A DNA stretch of 64,000 nucleotides from Thermogutta terrifontis (GCF_002277955.1 NZ_CP018477.1:2377206-2441205), one strand, 5' to 3'. Positions 9,014 to 18,030 are shown, counted from the first letter of the stretch. The notes: a model not told the origin generated them from the sequence alone. Translations and numbers: made by a program.

Positions 9014-9883
9014 TCACGCCAGGAGTTTGACCCGTGACAAAACTTCCTCATGGGTCCATGGTTCCTGGCGGTCAAGTGGCAGAATGACGTATCCTGCTTT
9101 TTCGGCGGAACAATCGAGTATGATCTGCACTTTGTTCGGTGCCGCGTATCCTTCCGGACAGGGTTCGTGACCGTGGATGAGGACGTTGGCATGAAGGAGT
9201 CGCGCGAAGGCCGCTGCATTTTCCTCTCGGTAGTCGCGCCCCCAAACCAATCGGAAGACGCTGCGATGCTCGAGAAATTCCAGGATGTCCAAGGGGCGAT
9301 GGAAAACACTCACATCGAATCCTTGCTTGTCCACATTTTCAGGGAGGCTGTGCGTCACCACCACACCTCCGGGAATAACGACTCCCAGGGGACACGTTTG
9401 AATAAACTCAATGTAAGCCTGACGGACCCGGTCGGCGGCAGGACCATACACGTGCTGAATGCCCAGCCTGAACAAAAAATTGAGCATTTGTTTGTTCTTC
9501 TGAATGGGGTAATCAGTCATTTCGGCGAGCTCGTGGTTGCCGAGAATGAAATGGACCCGATCGGGATACTGGGTTTTCAATTTTGCGACGTCTTCCAAAA
9601 CGGTGTGAGACATGCAGCCGCCATCGGGATACGTCAAGCCTCCATGACACACCTCCTGGATGACGAGGTGGCGGCCGGGATTCTTATCGAGAGCGGCGAT
9701 TCGCCTGATGAGGTTGAAGTTACGTCGATGCCCGTGCAAATCCCCCGTGATCATCACGTCGGTGCCATCTTCCGACGTCAGCATGATGAGATTACCCCGA
9801 CGGCTGGGTGTTTCCAGATTGGCCTGCGCCGCTTTTTTGCACGTATTGATGACTTGCTCGATATATTCGAAAGTAGCAATCAT
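9014..9883 (-). CDS. PPP-like metallophosphatase with a modified second motif
   Basis: A 289-residue cytoplasmic metallophosphatase. Motif GDLHGHRRNF (GDxHG), FILGNHELAE (GNHE), VVVTHSLPEN and VLIHGHEPCPEGY (HGHEP) are those of the PPP Ser/Thr-phosphatase superfamily. Where PPP enzymes carry GDxVDRG, this one has IQEVCHGGLTYPDGG, so the second metal site or its geometry differs. No signal peptide is seen. It lies about 250 bp from the Tat-exported phosphoesterase and upstream of it on the same strand, but no operon is certain. The start is the first ATG. Family membership is secure; the substrate (phosphoprotein, Ap4A or other) is unknown. Confidence 0.85.
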   Translation of the reverse strand: MIATFEYIEQVINTCKKAAQANLETPSRRGNLIMLTSEDGTDVMITGDLHGHRRNFNLIRRIAALDKNPGRHLVIQEVCHGGLTYPDGGCMSHTVLEDVAKLKTQYPDRVHFILGNHELAEMTDYPIQKNKQMLNFLFRLGIQHVYGPAADRVRQAYIEFIQTCPLGVVIPGGVVVTHSLPENVDKQGFDVSVFHRPLDILEFLEHRSVFRLVWGRDYREENAAAFARLLHANVLIHGHEPCPEGYAAPNKVQIILDCSAEKAGYVILPLDRQEPWTHEEVLSRVKLLA

Positions 9884-10021
9884 CCGCGACGTTCTCCGTG
9901 GTCTTGGTTCTTCGGGACGTAGCCCTTCGCAGCTGCGTCACTTGCAGATCATTATCCCCCTTGTGGGAGAACCCGAAAAGACCGGCGGTTTCTGCGTTCT
10001 ATGCCTGATGAGCGTCCCGCC

Positions 10022-10513
10022 TTAACACTTCAGCAGGCTGGCTGTGACGAGGAAAAGAAGTTGGCCCTCGCCCGGCTTCGGTTGCTCTTTGAATTCAATC
10101 GCTGCCACGGAACCTTTGGCGCAGTCGAATTTTCCGCCACCGACGAGCCGGCTGATCAGTTCACCGACATCGGGAGCATGGCCGACCAGGGCGATATTTT
10201 GCCCCGGATCGGAGGAATGTTTTGCCAACCACTCCATCAGTTCGTCGAAATTACCCTGGGGAGCCAGTGCCGGCACCGCCTCAACGCAGACTGTTTCCCT
10301 GGTAGCAGACATGAGGATTTCCGCTGTCTCCACGCACCGCAAATAAGGGCTGGTGCCGATCAACCTTATTTTGAGGCCCCGTTTGATAAGTCGTCGGGCG
10401 AAGCGGCGAAAGCGACGCCTTCCTTCGTCGGTGAGGGGCCTCTGACTATCATCAGGCCACCGTGAGCTGTCGGGTTTCTCCGCCCATGCGTGTCGCACGA
10501 CGTAAACAATCAT
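10022..10513 (-). CDS. sixA: phosphohistidine phosphatase SixA-like
   Basis: 163 residues of the histidine phosphatase superfamily, short branch. The catalytic RHA motif is at the start (MIVYVVRHAWAEKP), LIGTSPYLRCVETAEIL carries the conserved Arg, and ALVGHAPDVGELISRLVGG holds the second catalytic His. SixA removes phosphate from histidine on signalling proteins such as HPt domains. The start chosen is the ATG directly before IVYVV, with AGGAG six nt upstream; frames extending upstream have no family match. The length agrees with SixA (about 160). It lies about 150 bp downstream of the radical SAM gene on the same strand. Confidence 0.88.
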   Translation of the reverse strand: MIVYVVRHAWAEKPDSSRWPDDSQRPLTDEGRRRFRRFARRLIKRGLKIRLIGTSPYLRCVETAEILMSATRETVCVEAVPALAPQGNFDELMEWLAKHSSDPGQNIALVGHAPDVGELISRLVGGGKFDCAKGSVAAIEFKEQPKPGEGQLLFLVTASLLKC

Positions 10514-10666
10514 GGACATCTCCTCTCTCGACGATGGTGATGAATCGGGATTCCAGCTTGACGGTTCGAAAATGGATTCGAAAATGGACTTGGACCCACC
10601 TGACGGTTTGGCATATCTCGCCACTTTTCTGTGCATTATAGCGGTTTTTTCCCAGCACCCGACGGA

Positions 10667-11860
10667 TTATCCGTACGCGGCCAGGCCAAAGAAGAGGTTT
10701 TTCTTAAGCCAGCGATAGAGCCAGGTGTCTTCAGGAATTTCAGCCTCGGGCAGGTGATGACTGGGACGCGGCTGAAGCTGGCCGAGTTCAAGGTACGCAT
10801 CACGGCCGCTCGTATCCCGGGCGTCATGCTCCCTGAGGAATTGGATCAGGTCCTGCGGGTGCTCAAGAATGACGCAGCCGCGCGTACGGGCATGGACAAA
10901 CGGCCGGAAATCTCTAAGGAGACTGTTATGCTGGATCGTCTGGGAAAGATCACCGTTGTTATCTCGAATCGTTGCCGTGGCAAAGGAAAGCGGCGGACAC
11001 AACTCAATATCTCCGGCCGGTCCAATGTGATAACCCAATCCTGCCGCTGCCGGACACACGGCTCGACCTGCGGCATCCCAATAGGTGTCGATCAGGATAA
11101 TCGGACTTTCCTTCCGCAACGCCAGCAGACGCCTGCGAACCGCAGCGATCTGCTCACGGTTCAGGGCCAAATCCGGTGTAGGGGTTGGTCCGACAGGGCG
11201 GTAGATGTAATACCACAAATAGATCGCCCCCTGCGAATCGGCCCAGCGAATGAATTCGTGGCTTAACACCTCCTCCCAATTGGTAGAGGTCAATGTTGTG
11301 GCGATTCCAAACAGCACCCGATGCTCTTTGAGCCACTTCATGGCATGGATAATTTGCTCAAACACGCCTTCCCCTCGACGGAAATCGTTGGCCGGCTGGA
11401 AACCGTCGACGCTGATGAGCAGGGTTGCGTTTCCAGCGCGAGCAATCTCTCGGACGCTCTCTGGCGAAATCAGCACGCCATTGGTGATGATCTGAAAATA
11501 GCAGTCACGGTGAGTTTGCAAAAGCGTGATAAGGTCCTTGTAAAGAAACGGTTCCCCGCCCAGCAAAATGTAGAATCGGTTCCCCTGACGTTTGGCTGAG
11601 TTGATAAAAGTTGTGACATCTTCCAGCGACAACTGTCGAGGTTTCCCTTGGCTGGTGATCCAGCATCCCCGACACTGCAGATTACAAGCGTCCGTCAGGG
11701 CAATGAAGAAAAAAGGTGGAAAGAATTGCCCTGTTGCCTGTCTTTCGCGGAACTTCCGCAACGCCGCGAAACCCGGCACAAACCACAGTCGCCAGGCGTT
11801 GTACAGATTGCGCGGGGAAACCCTCGTTATTGCCCGAAATAACAATCGCGGGATTATCAT
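10667..11860 (-). CDS. radical SAM protein beside the isoprenoid cluster
   Basis: 397 residues. The AdoMet-cluster motif CNLQCRGC (C59, C63, C66) and GGEP (101-104) are intact, so it should bind a 4Fe-4S cluster and make a 5'-deoxyadenosyl radical. The C-terminal half has VCPAAAGLGYHIGPAGDIELCPP, reminiscent of the SPASM-like region of peptide- and lipid-modifying radical SAM enzymes. It is transcribed divergently from the squalene-cyclase-like gene. HpnH, which adds adenosine to hopanoids, is a radical SAM protein found beside cyclases, so a lipid-modifying role is plausible, but this protein does not obviously have HpnH's C-terminal domain. Substrate unknown. Confidence 0.85.
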   Translation of the reverse strand: MIIPRLLFRAITRVSPRNLYNAWRLWFVPGFAALRKFRERQATGQFFPPFFFIALTDACNLQCRGCWITSQGKPRQLSLEDVTTFINSAKRQGNRFYILLGGEPFLYKDLITLLQTHRDCYFQIITNGVLISPESVREIARAGNATLLISVDGFQPANDFRRGEGVFEQIIHAMKWLKEHRVLFGIATTLTSTNWEEVLSHEFIRWADSQGAIYLWYYIYRPVGPTPTPDLALNREQIAAVRRRLLALRKESPIILIDTYWDAAGRAVCPAAAGLGYHIGPAGDIELCPPLSFATATIRDNNGDLSQTIQHNSLLRDFRPFVHARTRGCVILEHPQDLIQFLREHDARDTSGRDAYLELGQLQPRPSHHLPEAEIPEDTWLYRWLKKNLFFGLAAYG

Positions 11861-11935
11861 ACAACCGCTTCCTGTAATGCAGCGGAGGGAACGTCATCGG
11901 AACCATGTCCATCAAATAGCAGACGTCTTATCTCT

Positions 11936-11960
11936 GCCGATTATAATACGCTCAATCGGC
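11936..11960. promoter_or_regulatory. inverted repeat enclosing a TATAAT, possible operator
   Basis: GCCGATT (11936-11942) and AATCGGC (11954-11960) form a perfect 7-bp inverted repeat; TATAAT at 11942-11947 starts inside it. It lies between the divergent radical SAM and cyclase genes. A protein bound here could control the rightward promoter, but the -35 (GCAGAC) is poor, so this is a suggestion only. Confidence 0.4.
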
Positions 11961-12082
11961 ACTTACGGAGTGTACGGCGGAGAAGTTTGATTGGTTTGAA
12001 ATTGTTTCAGTGAACGTTGATTCCCCGTCCCGCAGTCGGCCGGTTTTGCTTCGGCGGGTGACTGAACAAGTTCGGAATGGCA

Positions 12083-14044
12083 ATGGGTGAAGCGTTAACG
12101 GTGGCTCGGATCGAACGAGCTCTTCGATCTGTTTGGGATCTGTTGGTTGCCAGGCGGTTGCCCGAGGGATTCTGGCGTGGGCACTTGTGCTCTTCACCAC
12201 TAGCCACCGCAACGGCCATTTCCGCGCTGGCGGTTTATAGACAAAATACGTCCGACAAGGCGATCTTTTCCGCGAGCCCTGGCAGCCTGGACGGGGCTAT
12301 TTCCGCGGGTCTCGATTATCTTAAGAAAACTCAGCAAAAAGATGGGGGTTGGGGGGATACGGAGCGTTCCCGATCTAATATCGCGACAACCTATCTTGTC
12401 ACAGCAGCTATCCATCTGGCGGGTCAAGCAGGATACTGCGAGGACGTTCTGGCGGCAGCTCAAGCCTATCTCAGGTCTCAAGGCGAACTGCAAGGCCTGA
12501 GGAACCGCTACGGGGCTGACCAGACGTTTGTCGCTCCGATCCTCACCAACTGTGCAATTGCCGGGATCTTTCCTTGGGAAAACGTCCCTCAGCTTCCCTT
12601 CGAACTGGCGGCGTTTCCCCAGTCCGTCTACCGGTTTCTCAGGATGCCGGTCGTCAGCTATGCGATTCCTGCCCTGGTGGCCGTGGGGCTAGCACGCCAC
12701 AAAAAATGTCCAAGCTCTTTCCCGCCTCTTCGGTTGATTCGCGACGCAGTTCAATCACGATGTCTCCAGGTTGCTTTGAAAATGCAACCGAACAGCGGGG
12801 GCTATCTGGAGGCCATTCCTCTCACGTCGTTCGTGGCGATGTGCCTTTGCACAGCGGGACTGGCGCATCATCCGATCACGGCGAGGGCGTTGGACTTTCT
12901 TCTTCGGAATCAGCGCGGAGACGGGAGCTGGCCGGTCGATGTTGACCTGGCAACGTGGTTGACCACGCTCGCAATAAATGCGGTGCATGCTGGTCGGCCG
13001 GAAGAGACAGCGTCAGACGTCCCGTTCGGCTCTCTTGTGTCCCTGGATTGGCTTGCGCGGTGTCAATGGTTGGAGATCCACCCGTTCACCGGAGCTGCAC
13101 CAGGAGGCTGGGGGTGGACTGATCAAACGGGTGCGGTACCAGATGCCGACGATACTGCTGGTGCCCTGCTGGCGCTGTGTCACATTTGGCCACAAATCAG
13201 TGCCGCAGAAAGGGCCCGCCTCTGGCCACACGTCATTCTGGGGCTGCATTGGCTGGTGGGCCTGCAGAATCGGGATGGGGGCTGGCCAACGTTTTGTCGT
13301 GGCTGGGGCCGTTTCCCGTTTGACCGCAGCGCTGTCGATCTGACAGCCCATGCGATTCGGGCACTCCACGGTTGGAGCAAAGTCTTCGAGCACTTGGACG
13401 CCCAGGCGGAGGAAGTTCAGTGTCTGGATTTTTCAGAACGCTTTTCACCGCCGCTGCGCCGCTTCATTGAGCGTCTATGGAAAAGGCGAGTCGTGTTCAG
13501 GGAACGGTTGATCCAGGCGTTGAACAAGGGGATGCGATTCCTCGTGAATTGTCAAGCGGAGGAAGGCTTTTGGTTACCTCTCTGGTTCGGAAACGAGTGG
13601 CTTCCCGGTGAGGCTAATCCCGTCTATGGCACCGCGAAGTGCTTACTTGCTTTTGCAGACCTGGATGCCCACAATACGGATTGTTGCAGGCGGGCCGTCT
13701 GCTGGCTGGCTGGAAACCAGAATCCCGATGGAAGCTGGGGCTGGGGTTTCTGGACTGACAATCTGCCAACGCCGGGCCAGGCAAGTTACCGGGATCATTC
13801 CGGCTCGATAGAGGAGACAGCTCTCGCGGTGGCAGCGCTCTCTGCCCTCCCACATCAAGACGGGCTCGAGGCGCGAAGCCGAGGAGTGATGTGGCTTGTG
13901 CGAGCCGTGGAAGAAGGAAAAGTGACTCAGGCAACCCCCATCGGCCTGTATTTTGCCAGACTTTGGTACTTTGAAGAGCTGTATCCGCTAATTTTTACGC
14001 TTGAGGCACTGGGACGGTACCTGCGGTCGGCGACCAGTAATTAG
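12083..14044 (+). CDS. squalene-hopene-cyclase-like class II terpene cyclase
   Basis: 653 residues of the alpha/alpha toroid cyclase family. The general-acid signature DxDDTA is present as DADDTA (D354, D356, D357), and QW repeats stand along the chain: QQKDGGW, QRGDGSW, QNRDGGW and QNPDGSWGWGF. The length matches squalene-hopene cyclases (about 630-660). These enzymes protonate squalene and fold it into polycyclic triterpenes at the membrane. ATG at 12083 has GGA six nt upstream; ATG at 12077 has no room for a ribosome site. The next two genes make and may transfer isoprenoids. It may be a hopene, sporulenol or other cyclase; the product is not predictable from sequence alone. Confidence 0.87.
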   Translation: MGEALTVARIERALRSVWDLLVARRLPEGFWRGHLCSSPLATATAISALAVYRQNTSDKAIFSASPGSLDGAISAGLDYLKKTQQKDGGWGDTERSRSNIATTYLVTAAIHLAGQAGYCEDVLAAAQAYLRSQGELQGLRNRYGADQTFVAPILTNCAIAGIFPWENVPQLPFELAAFPQSVYRFLRMPVVSYAIPALVAVGLARHKKCPSSFPPLRLIRDAVQSRCLQVALKMQPNSGGYLEAIPLTSFVAMCLCTAGLAHHPITARALDFLLRNQRGDGSWPVDVDLATWLTTLAINAVHAGRPEETASDVPFGSLVSLDWLARCQWLEIHPFTGAAPGGWGWTDQTGAVPDADDTAGALLALCHIWPQISAAERARLWPHVILGLHWLVGLQNRDGGWPTFCRGWGRFPFDRSAVDLTAHAIRALHGWSKVFEHLDAQAEEVQCLDFSERFSPPLRRFIERLWKRRVVFRERLIQALNKGMRFLVNCQAEEGFWLPLWFGNEWLPGEANPVYGTAKCLLAFADLDAHNTDCCRRAVCWLAGNQNPDGSWGWGFWTDNLPTPGQASYRDHSGSIEETALAVAALSALPHQDGLEARSRGVMWLVRAVEEGKVTQATPIGLYFARLWYFEELYPLIFTLEALGRYLRSATSN

Positions 14045-14129
14045 GCAATTCAGAGGACAGGATCTCCAGAGAAACGGTTCGACGGTCCTTGCTCAGCTCC
14101 GAAATCATTTCCGGTAAACTGAGGCACGA

Positions 14130-15878
14130 ATGGTAGATCGCGAAGATGTGGCAAATGCCCGAATTGAGTCAGCAACTTCCCAGAGCTCCTCAACAATCAA
14201 GCTTGTCCCGGGGGATAGGAGGGTGCGGGAGCTGATTCGCGGTGAAGCAATCAGGGAGGCGGGCACGTTCGATCAGTCGCTGCCACTCACACGTTCGCGC
14301 CTTGAGAAAGCCGCTGAGGACCTTTTGAAGCGGCTTAATTTGCCACGAGGCTATCTCGGATGGACCATGGTGGCCATCGGCTCGGCGTTTTGGCAACCCC
14401 AGGTGATGAACGTCCCTTTTCAGAGACGGCTCCTGCTCCTCCCTCACTGCATGCGTAATGTCAGCCTGTGCGCGGCTTCTTATTCCAAAGAAGGCCTGGC
14501 GTGCCTGGGTTGCGGAGGATGCAGCCTGGGCTGGCTCGGGGAAATCGCTCGGGCAAAAGGATATCGAATCCTCATTGCTGAGGGATCACCCGTTGTGCTG
14601 CGATTGATCCTCAGCGGTGAAGCGGATGCCTTGCTGGGAGTGGCATGTTTAAATTCCTTGGAACGGTCTCTCGAGCGTATTTTGATGGCCGGTATCCCCT
14701 GCATGGCTGTCCCGCTGCTGGTTGATCGGTGTCAGGATACGGTCACGGATGAGGACTGGATTGTGGAAATGATTGAAACGCCGTACGTCCCGCATACACT
14801 GGTTGGCCGGTCTTATCTGCCACTCATGCGACTCGCCGTGCGGATTGTTCGGGACAGTGCGGAAGAACTCCTCCCGCGGCAACCAGCGACAACCAGTGCA
14901 GGAAATACCGCTGAAGACCCTCTGAGTGTCACCGAGGACATCGGCTACGGCTACCTCAAAGAGGGTGGTAAGTATTATCGTCCGTTTATCACGCTCGGGG
15001 TGTATGATGCCATGGAGGGCGGGAGGTTGGCAAGGCTGTCGGGAAGTGGGCAACCTGAAATCCCGGATTACGTTCAGCGCGTGGCCCTGGCAGTAGAAGT
15101 GTTCCACAAGGCTTCTTTGGTCCACGATGATATCGAGGACGGCGACCACTATCGCTATGGAAGAACGACGCTCCATGAGCGATGGGGCATCCCCATAGCC
15201 CTGAATGTGGGCGATTACCTGGTTGGGCTGGGTTACTCGGCCATCGCATCGAGCGGTGCGCCCGCGGAGCTTACGGCCGACCTGGTGCGAATGTTTTCTC
15301 AGGCTCACGTGGAACTCTGTTCTGGACAGGGGGCAGAGCTCTGGCTGGCTCGCAATCCGTTGGAGCCGGTTCGCGTCCCTCAAATCCTTCGCATTTATGC
15401 AATGAAGACGGGACCGGCATTCGAAGTCTCCATCCTGGCTGGTCTGCGGCTGGCTGGTCCGTTGCCCAAGTGGGTCTCGCAAATTCGCAAGTTCGCTCAT
15501 GCATTTGGCATTGCGTTTCAAATCCAGAACGATCTCAGTGATTGGGAGATGGAGGAGGACAACAAAAAGTTGCTCGGCACGGATTTGCTTTCCCGACGGC
15601 CGACGTTGTTCTGGGCTCTTGGCTGGCACCTTTTGGGGATGCGATTCGCGGACATGATGACGGCGTTGCCTCCTGATGTGAGCAAGGACGCAGTACTCGA
15701 AAAGGTTCACGCGGTACGGTCGGAATTTGAACGTCGGGGAGTCTTCGCCGCAGCCGAAAAAATCTTTCGCAAAGAGAGGGACAGGGCCGTGGCATTGGCC
15801 AGTGCGATTCCTCATGAAGAGGTTCGGCAATTTCTTGTGTACCTCGCGGAGGCGGTGCTCAGGACAGGTAGGGTGTGA
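14130..15878 (+). CDS. DUF116 / polyprenyl diphosphate synthase fusion
   Basis: 582 residues with two domains. Residues 60-250 look like DUF116, a cysteine-rich domain of unknown role: C107, C114, C125, C128 and C131 occur in LPHCMRN, SLCAAS and CLGCGGCSLGW, then ILSGEADALLGVACLNSLERSL. Residues 290-570 are a trans-isoprenyl diphosphate synthase: GKYYRPFITL, the first Asp-rich motif HDDIED (D333, D334, D337), ERWGIPIALNVGDYLVG, TGPAFEVSILAG and the second motif QNDLSDW (D468). Both aspartate motifs needed for metal-bound diphosphate are intact, so chain elongation is expected. DUF116 is usually found as a separate protein. The fusion suggests a metal- or Fe-S-linked control of prenyl synthesis, which is my inference. 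Confidence 0.82.
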   Translation: MVDREDVANARIESATSQSSSTIKLVPGDRRVRELIRGEAIREAGTFDQSLPLTRSRLEKAAEDLLKRLNLPRGYLGWTMVAIGSAFWQPQVMNVPFQRRLLLLPHCMRNVSLCAASYSKEGLACLGCGGCSLGWLGEIARAKGYRILIAEGSPVVLRLILSGEADALLGVACLNSLERSLERILMAGIPCMAVPLLVDRCQDTVTDEDWIVEMIETPYVPHTLVGRSYLPLMRLAVRIVRDSAEELLPRQPATTSAGNTAEDPLSVTEDIGYGYLKEGGKYYRPFITLGVYDAMEGGRLARLSGSGQPEIPDYVQRVALAVEVFHKASLVHDDIEDGDHYRYGRTTLHERWGIPIALNVGDYLVGLGYSAIASSGAPAELTADLVRMFSQAHVELCSGQGAELWLARNPLEPVRVPQILRIYAMKTGPAFEVSILAGLRLAGPLPKWVSQIRKFAHAFGIAFQIQNDLSDWEMEEDNKKLLGTDLLSRRPTLFWALGWHLLGMRFADMMTALPPDVSKDAVLEKVHAVRSEFERRGVFAAAEKIFRKERDRAVALASAIPHEEVRQFLVYLAEAVLRTGRV

Positions 15879-15954
15879 TAGCCTGGAATGGTCAGCCTCG
15901 GTGAGAGTGTCGTCGGATCCTGGATAAAATCGACTTCAGCGCTACAAGCAAGCA

Positions 15955-16908
15955 ATGTTTTTCAACTTACCAGGGATTCCGCTAAGAATATTGACCGCCG
16001 TCCAAAAGCTACCATTTTCCTTTCTGGATGTTCATCGAGATTGGCTCGGACGGCTTCAGCAAGACGACGGAGGATTTCCCGGCCGCAGTGGCAGTTCGAG
16101 TCTTTACTATTCGGCATTTGCGGCTCGACTCCTCGCGTTGATCGGATGTTCTCACGCCTCGCAGTGGGAGCGTCTGGTGACCTATTTGAAAAGAGAACTA
16201 CGCGACGACCGGTCGATAAAGACTCTGGTCGATCTCGATTCCGCGGTGGCACTCTATGCATTGGCCACCCTCTTCGTGGAAGACGATCTCTCAGATGTGG
16301 GGACCGCGCTTTGCCAAATCGGTCGTGTGCTCTTGAGCGGATTGCAGCGTGAAGATGGTGGTTTTGCTAAAACTCCTCAAAGTGCGATGGGGAGCACCTA
16401 TCATACATATCTCGCCATCCTTGCAGCCCGCCTGTTGGAGCTTCCCCTTCCCGACCAGGACAGGTTAACTCGTTTTTTCGCGGAACGTCAGCAGTCGGAT
16501 GGTGGCTTTGTAGAATTGCCATTTTTGCGAAAGTCGGGAACAAATCCGACTGCCGCTGCTGTGGTTGCGCTGGCGCAACTTGAACGATTGGCGGCCATCG
16601 ATCTTAACCGCGTCCGTCAATTTTTTGCCTCGGTTCAAAGACCGGACGGCGGATTCGCCGCATCAGCCCATGTGGGCGAGAGCGATCTGCTGAGCACCTG
16701 TTCGGCCCTTATCAGCCTGAGTTATCTTCACGAGAAGAATCTCCCGTTTGACTGGAATCAGACGGAAAACTATTGCCTTTCTCTGGCAAATCCGTCTGGG
16801 GGATTCTTTGGCCACCATAGGGATGATCAACGCGACGTGGAATATACTTTCTACGGAATCCTCAGCCTGGCGGCCCTGCAGATGTTGAAACAGCGCGTGA
16901 TCCGCTAG
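15955..16908 (+). CDS. prenyltransferase/terpene-cyclase-like alpha/alpha toroid
   Basis: 317 residues with four or more prenyltransferase-type repeats: LQQDDGGFPGRSGS, LQREDGGFAKTPQS, RQQSDGGFVELPF, VQRPDGGFAASAH and ANPSGGFFGHHRDD. It resembles the beta subunit of protein prenyltransferases. The zinc ligands are not conserved: the Asp-x-Cys is replaced by ESDLLSTCSA and the late His region reads DVEYTFYG. No alpha-subunit gene is nearby. A protein prenyltransferase is therefore unlikely; it may act with the cyclase and prenyl synthase immediately upstream. The start has a weak ribosome site. Confidence 0.72.
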   Translation: MFFNLPGIPLRILTAVQKLPFSFLDVHRDWLGRLQQDDGGFPGRSGSSSLYYSAFAARLLALIGCSHASQWERLVTYLKRELRDDRSIKTLVDLDSAVALYALATLFVEDDLSDVGTALCQIGRVLLSGLQREDGGFAKTPQSAMGSTYHTYLAILAARLLELPLPDQDRLTRFFAERQQSDGGFVELPFLRKSGTNPTAAAVVALAQLERLAAIDLNRVRQFFASVQRPDGGFAASAHVGESDLLSTCSALISLSYLHEKNLPFDWNQTENYCLSLANPSGGFFGHHRDDQRDVEYTFYGILSLAALQMLKQRVIR

Positions 16909-17011
16909 TGCAGCGCGGGCTGAATCAACTCTCACACAACCATCTCCACGAACTTCCACTGTTTACGTGTGGAATCGAATTTTCAGTTAACGACAGAGAG
17001 TGGACTGTGCC

Positions 17012-17929
17012 ATGGACGATTTCTCACAGATTACCTGGGGGCCAGATTTGGAGGAAAATTGCCGCCAACTCGTACGGATGGCAGTTCGCGAAGACCTGGG
17101 AAGTGAAGGCGACATCACCACCCTGGCAATCGTTTCCGCCGATGCCTGTGGAGAGACCTTAGTTGTCAGCCGAGCCGATGGAGTCCTGGCAGGTCTTCCG
17201 GTGGTCCCTATTGTCTTTGAAGAGCTGGGAAACTCGTTGAGTTGGCAACCGCTCCTTCAGGATGGAGCCCTTGTAACCAAGGGGAGTGTCGTCGGCAGAA
17301 TTTCGGGTCCGGTGCGTACGATCCTCGCCGCAGAGAGAATCATCCTGAATTTTCTGGGGAAACTGTCAGGAATAGCAACTGTCACTCGACAGTACGTAAA
17401 CGAGGTGAGACACACTCGGGCGAAGATTTACGACACGAGGAAGACCACACCCGGATGGCGATTGCTCGAAAAATATGCCGTACGATGCGGCGGGGGGCGC
17501 AATCATCGTTTAGGGCTCAATGCGGCGGTGCTTATTAAAGATAATCATTTGGCCTGGTTGACGGAAGCGTGTCGCGGAGACCGCGTTCTGGCGGTCAAGC
17601 GGGCGGTGTCGCTAGCTCGGGAGTTCTGCTCTCGGTTGGCTAAACCTGTCATGGTGGAGATCGAAGTGGATGACCTGCAGCAGCTTGAGGCAGTTCTTCC
17701 CGAACGGCCGGACATCGTGCTGCTCGATAACATGAGTCCGGCGATGCTTCGAGAGGCCGTTGCACTCCGCAATAGCGTAGCGCCTGAAGTGGAGTTGGAA
17801 GCGTCTGGCGGCATCGATCTGTCCAATGTCCGCATGGTGGCGGAAACAGGTATCGAGCGAATCAGTGTGGGCGCGCTAACGCACAAGGCAGTTTGGCTCG
17901 ATTTGGGATTGGATTGGCACTCTGGGTAA
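17012..17929 (+). CDS. nadC: nicotinate-nucleotide diphosphorylase (quinolinate phosphoribosyltransferase)
   Basis: 305 residues. NadC converts quinolinate and PRPP to nicotinate mononucleotide and CO2 in NAD synthesis. Motifs seen are the N-terminal REDLGSEGDITTLA, AAERIILNFLGKLSGIAT, IYDTRKTTPGWRLLEKYAVRCGGG and NHRLGLNAAVLIKDNH, then VEIEVDDLQQL, LLDNMSP, LEASGGI and ERISVGALTH, which complete the active site. The ATG at 17012 is preferred to a GTG 12 nt upstream. It is the last plus-strand gene of the isoprenoid run, with 103 bp between it and the prenyltransferase-like gene, so a shared transcript is possible. No nadA or nadB is in the window. Confidence 0.97.
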   Translation: MDDFSQITWGPDLEENCRQLVRMAVREDLGSEGDITTLAIVSADACGETLVVSRADGVLAGLPVVPIVFEELGNSLSWQPLLQDGALVTKGSVVGRISGPVRTILAAERIILNFLGKLSGIATVTRQYVNEVRHTRAKIYDTRKTTPGWRLLEKYAVRCGGGRNHRLGLNAAVLIKDNHLAWLTEACRGDRVLAVKRAVSLAREFCSRLAKPVMVEIEVDDLQQLEAVLPERPDIVLLDNMSPAMLREAVALRNSVAPEVELEASGGIDLSNVRMVAETGIERISVGALTHKAVWLDLGLDWHSG

Positions 17930-18001
17930 TAGAGGAGCATGTTTGACTCCTTATTGCAAGGCGATCCGCATAGAGGGGGCAAAAATTTTCCTGGGGTACT
18001 G

Positions 18002-18030
18002 TTGACAGGCTGAATGGGGCGTCTTAAATT
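18002..18030 (+). promoter_or_regulatory. sigma70-type promoter for the exported DegT cassette
   Basis: A perfect -35 TTGACA (18002-18007) and a -10 TAAATT (18025-18030) are separated by 17 bp. Transcription would start near 18037, giving a leader of about 87 nt before the ATG at 18124, which carries GGAGG. This is the best-matched promoter in the window by eye. Confidence 0.65.
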
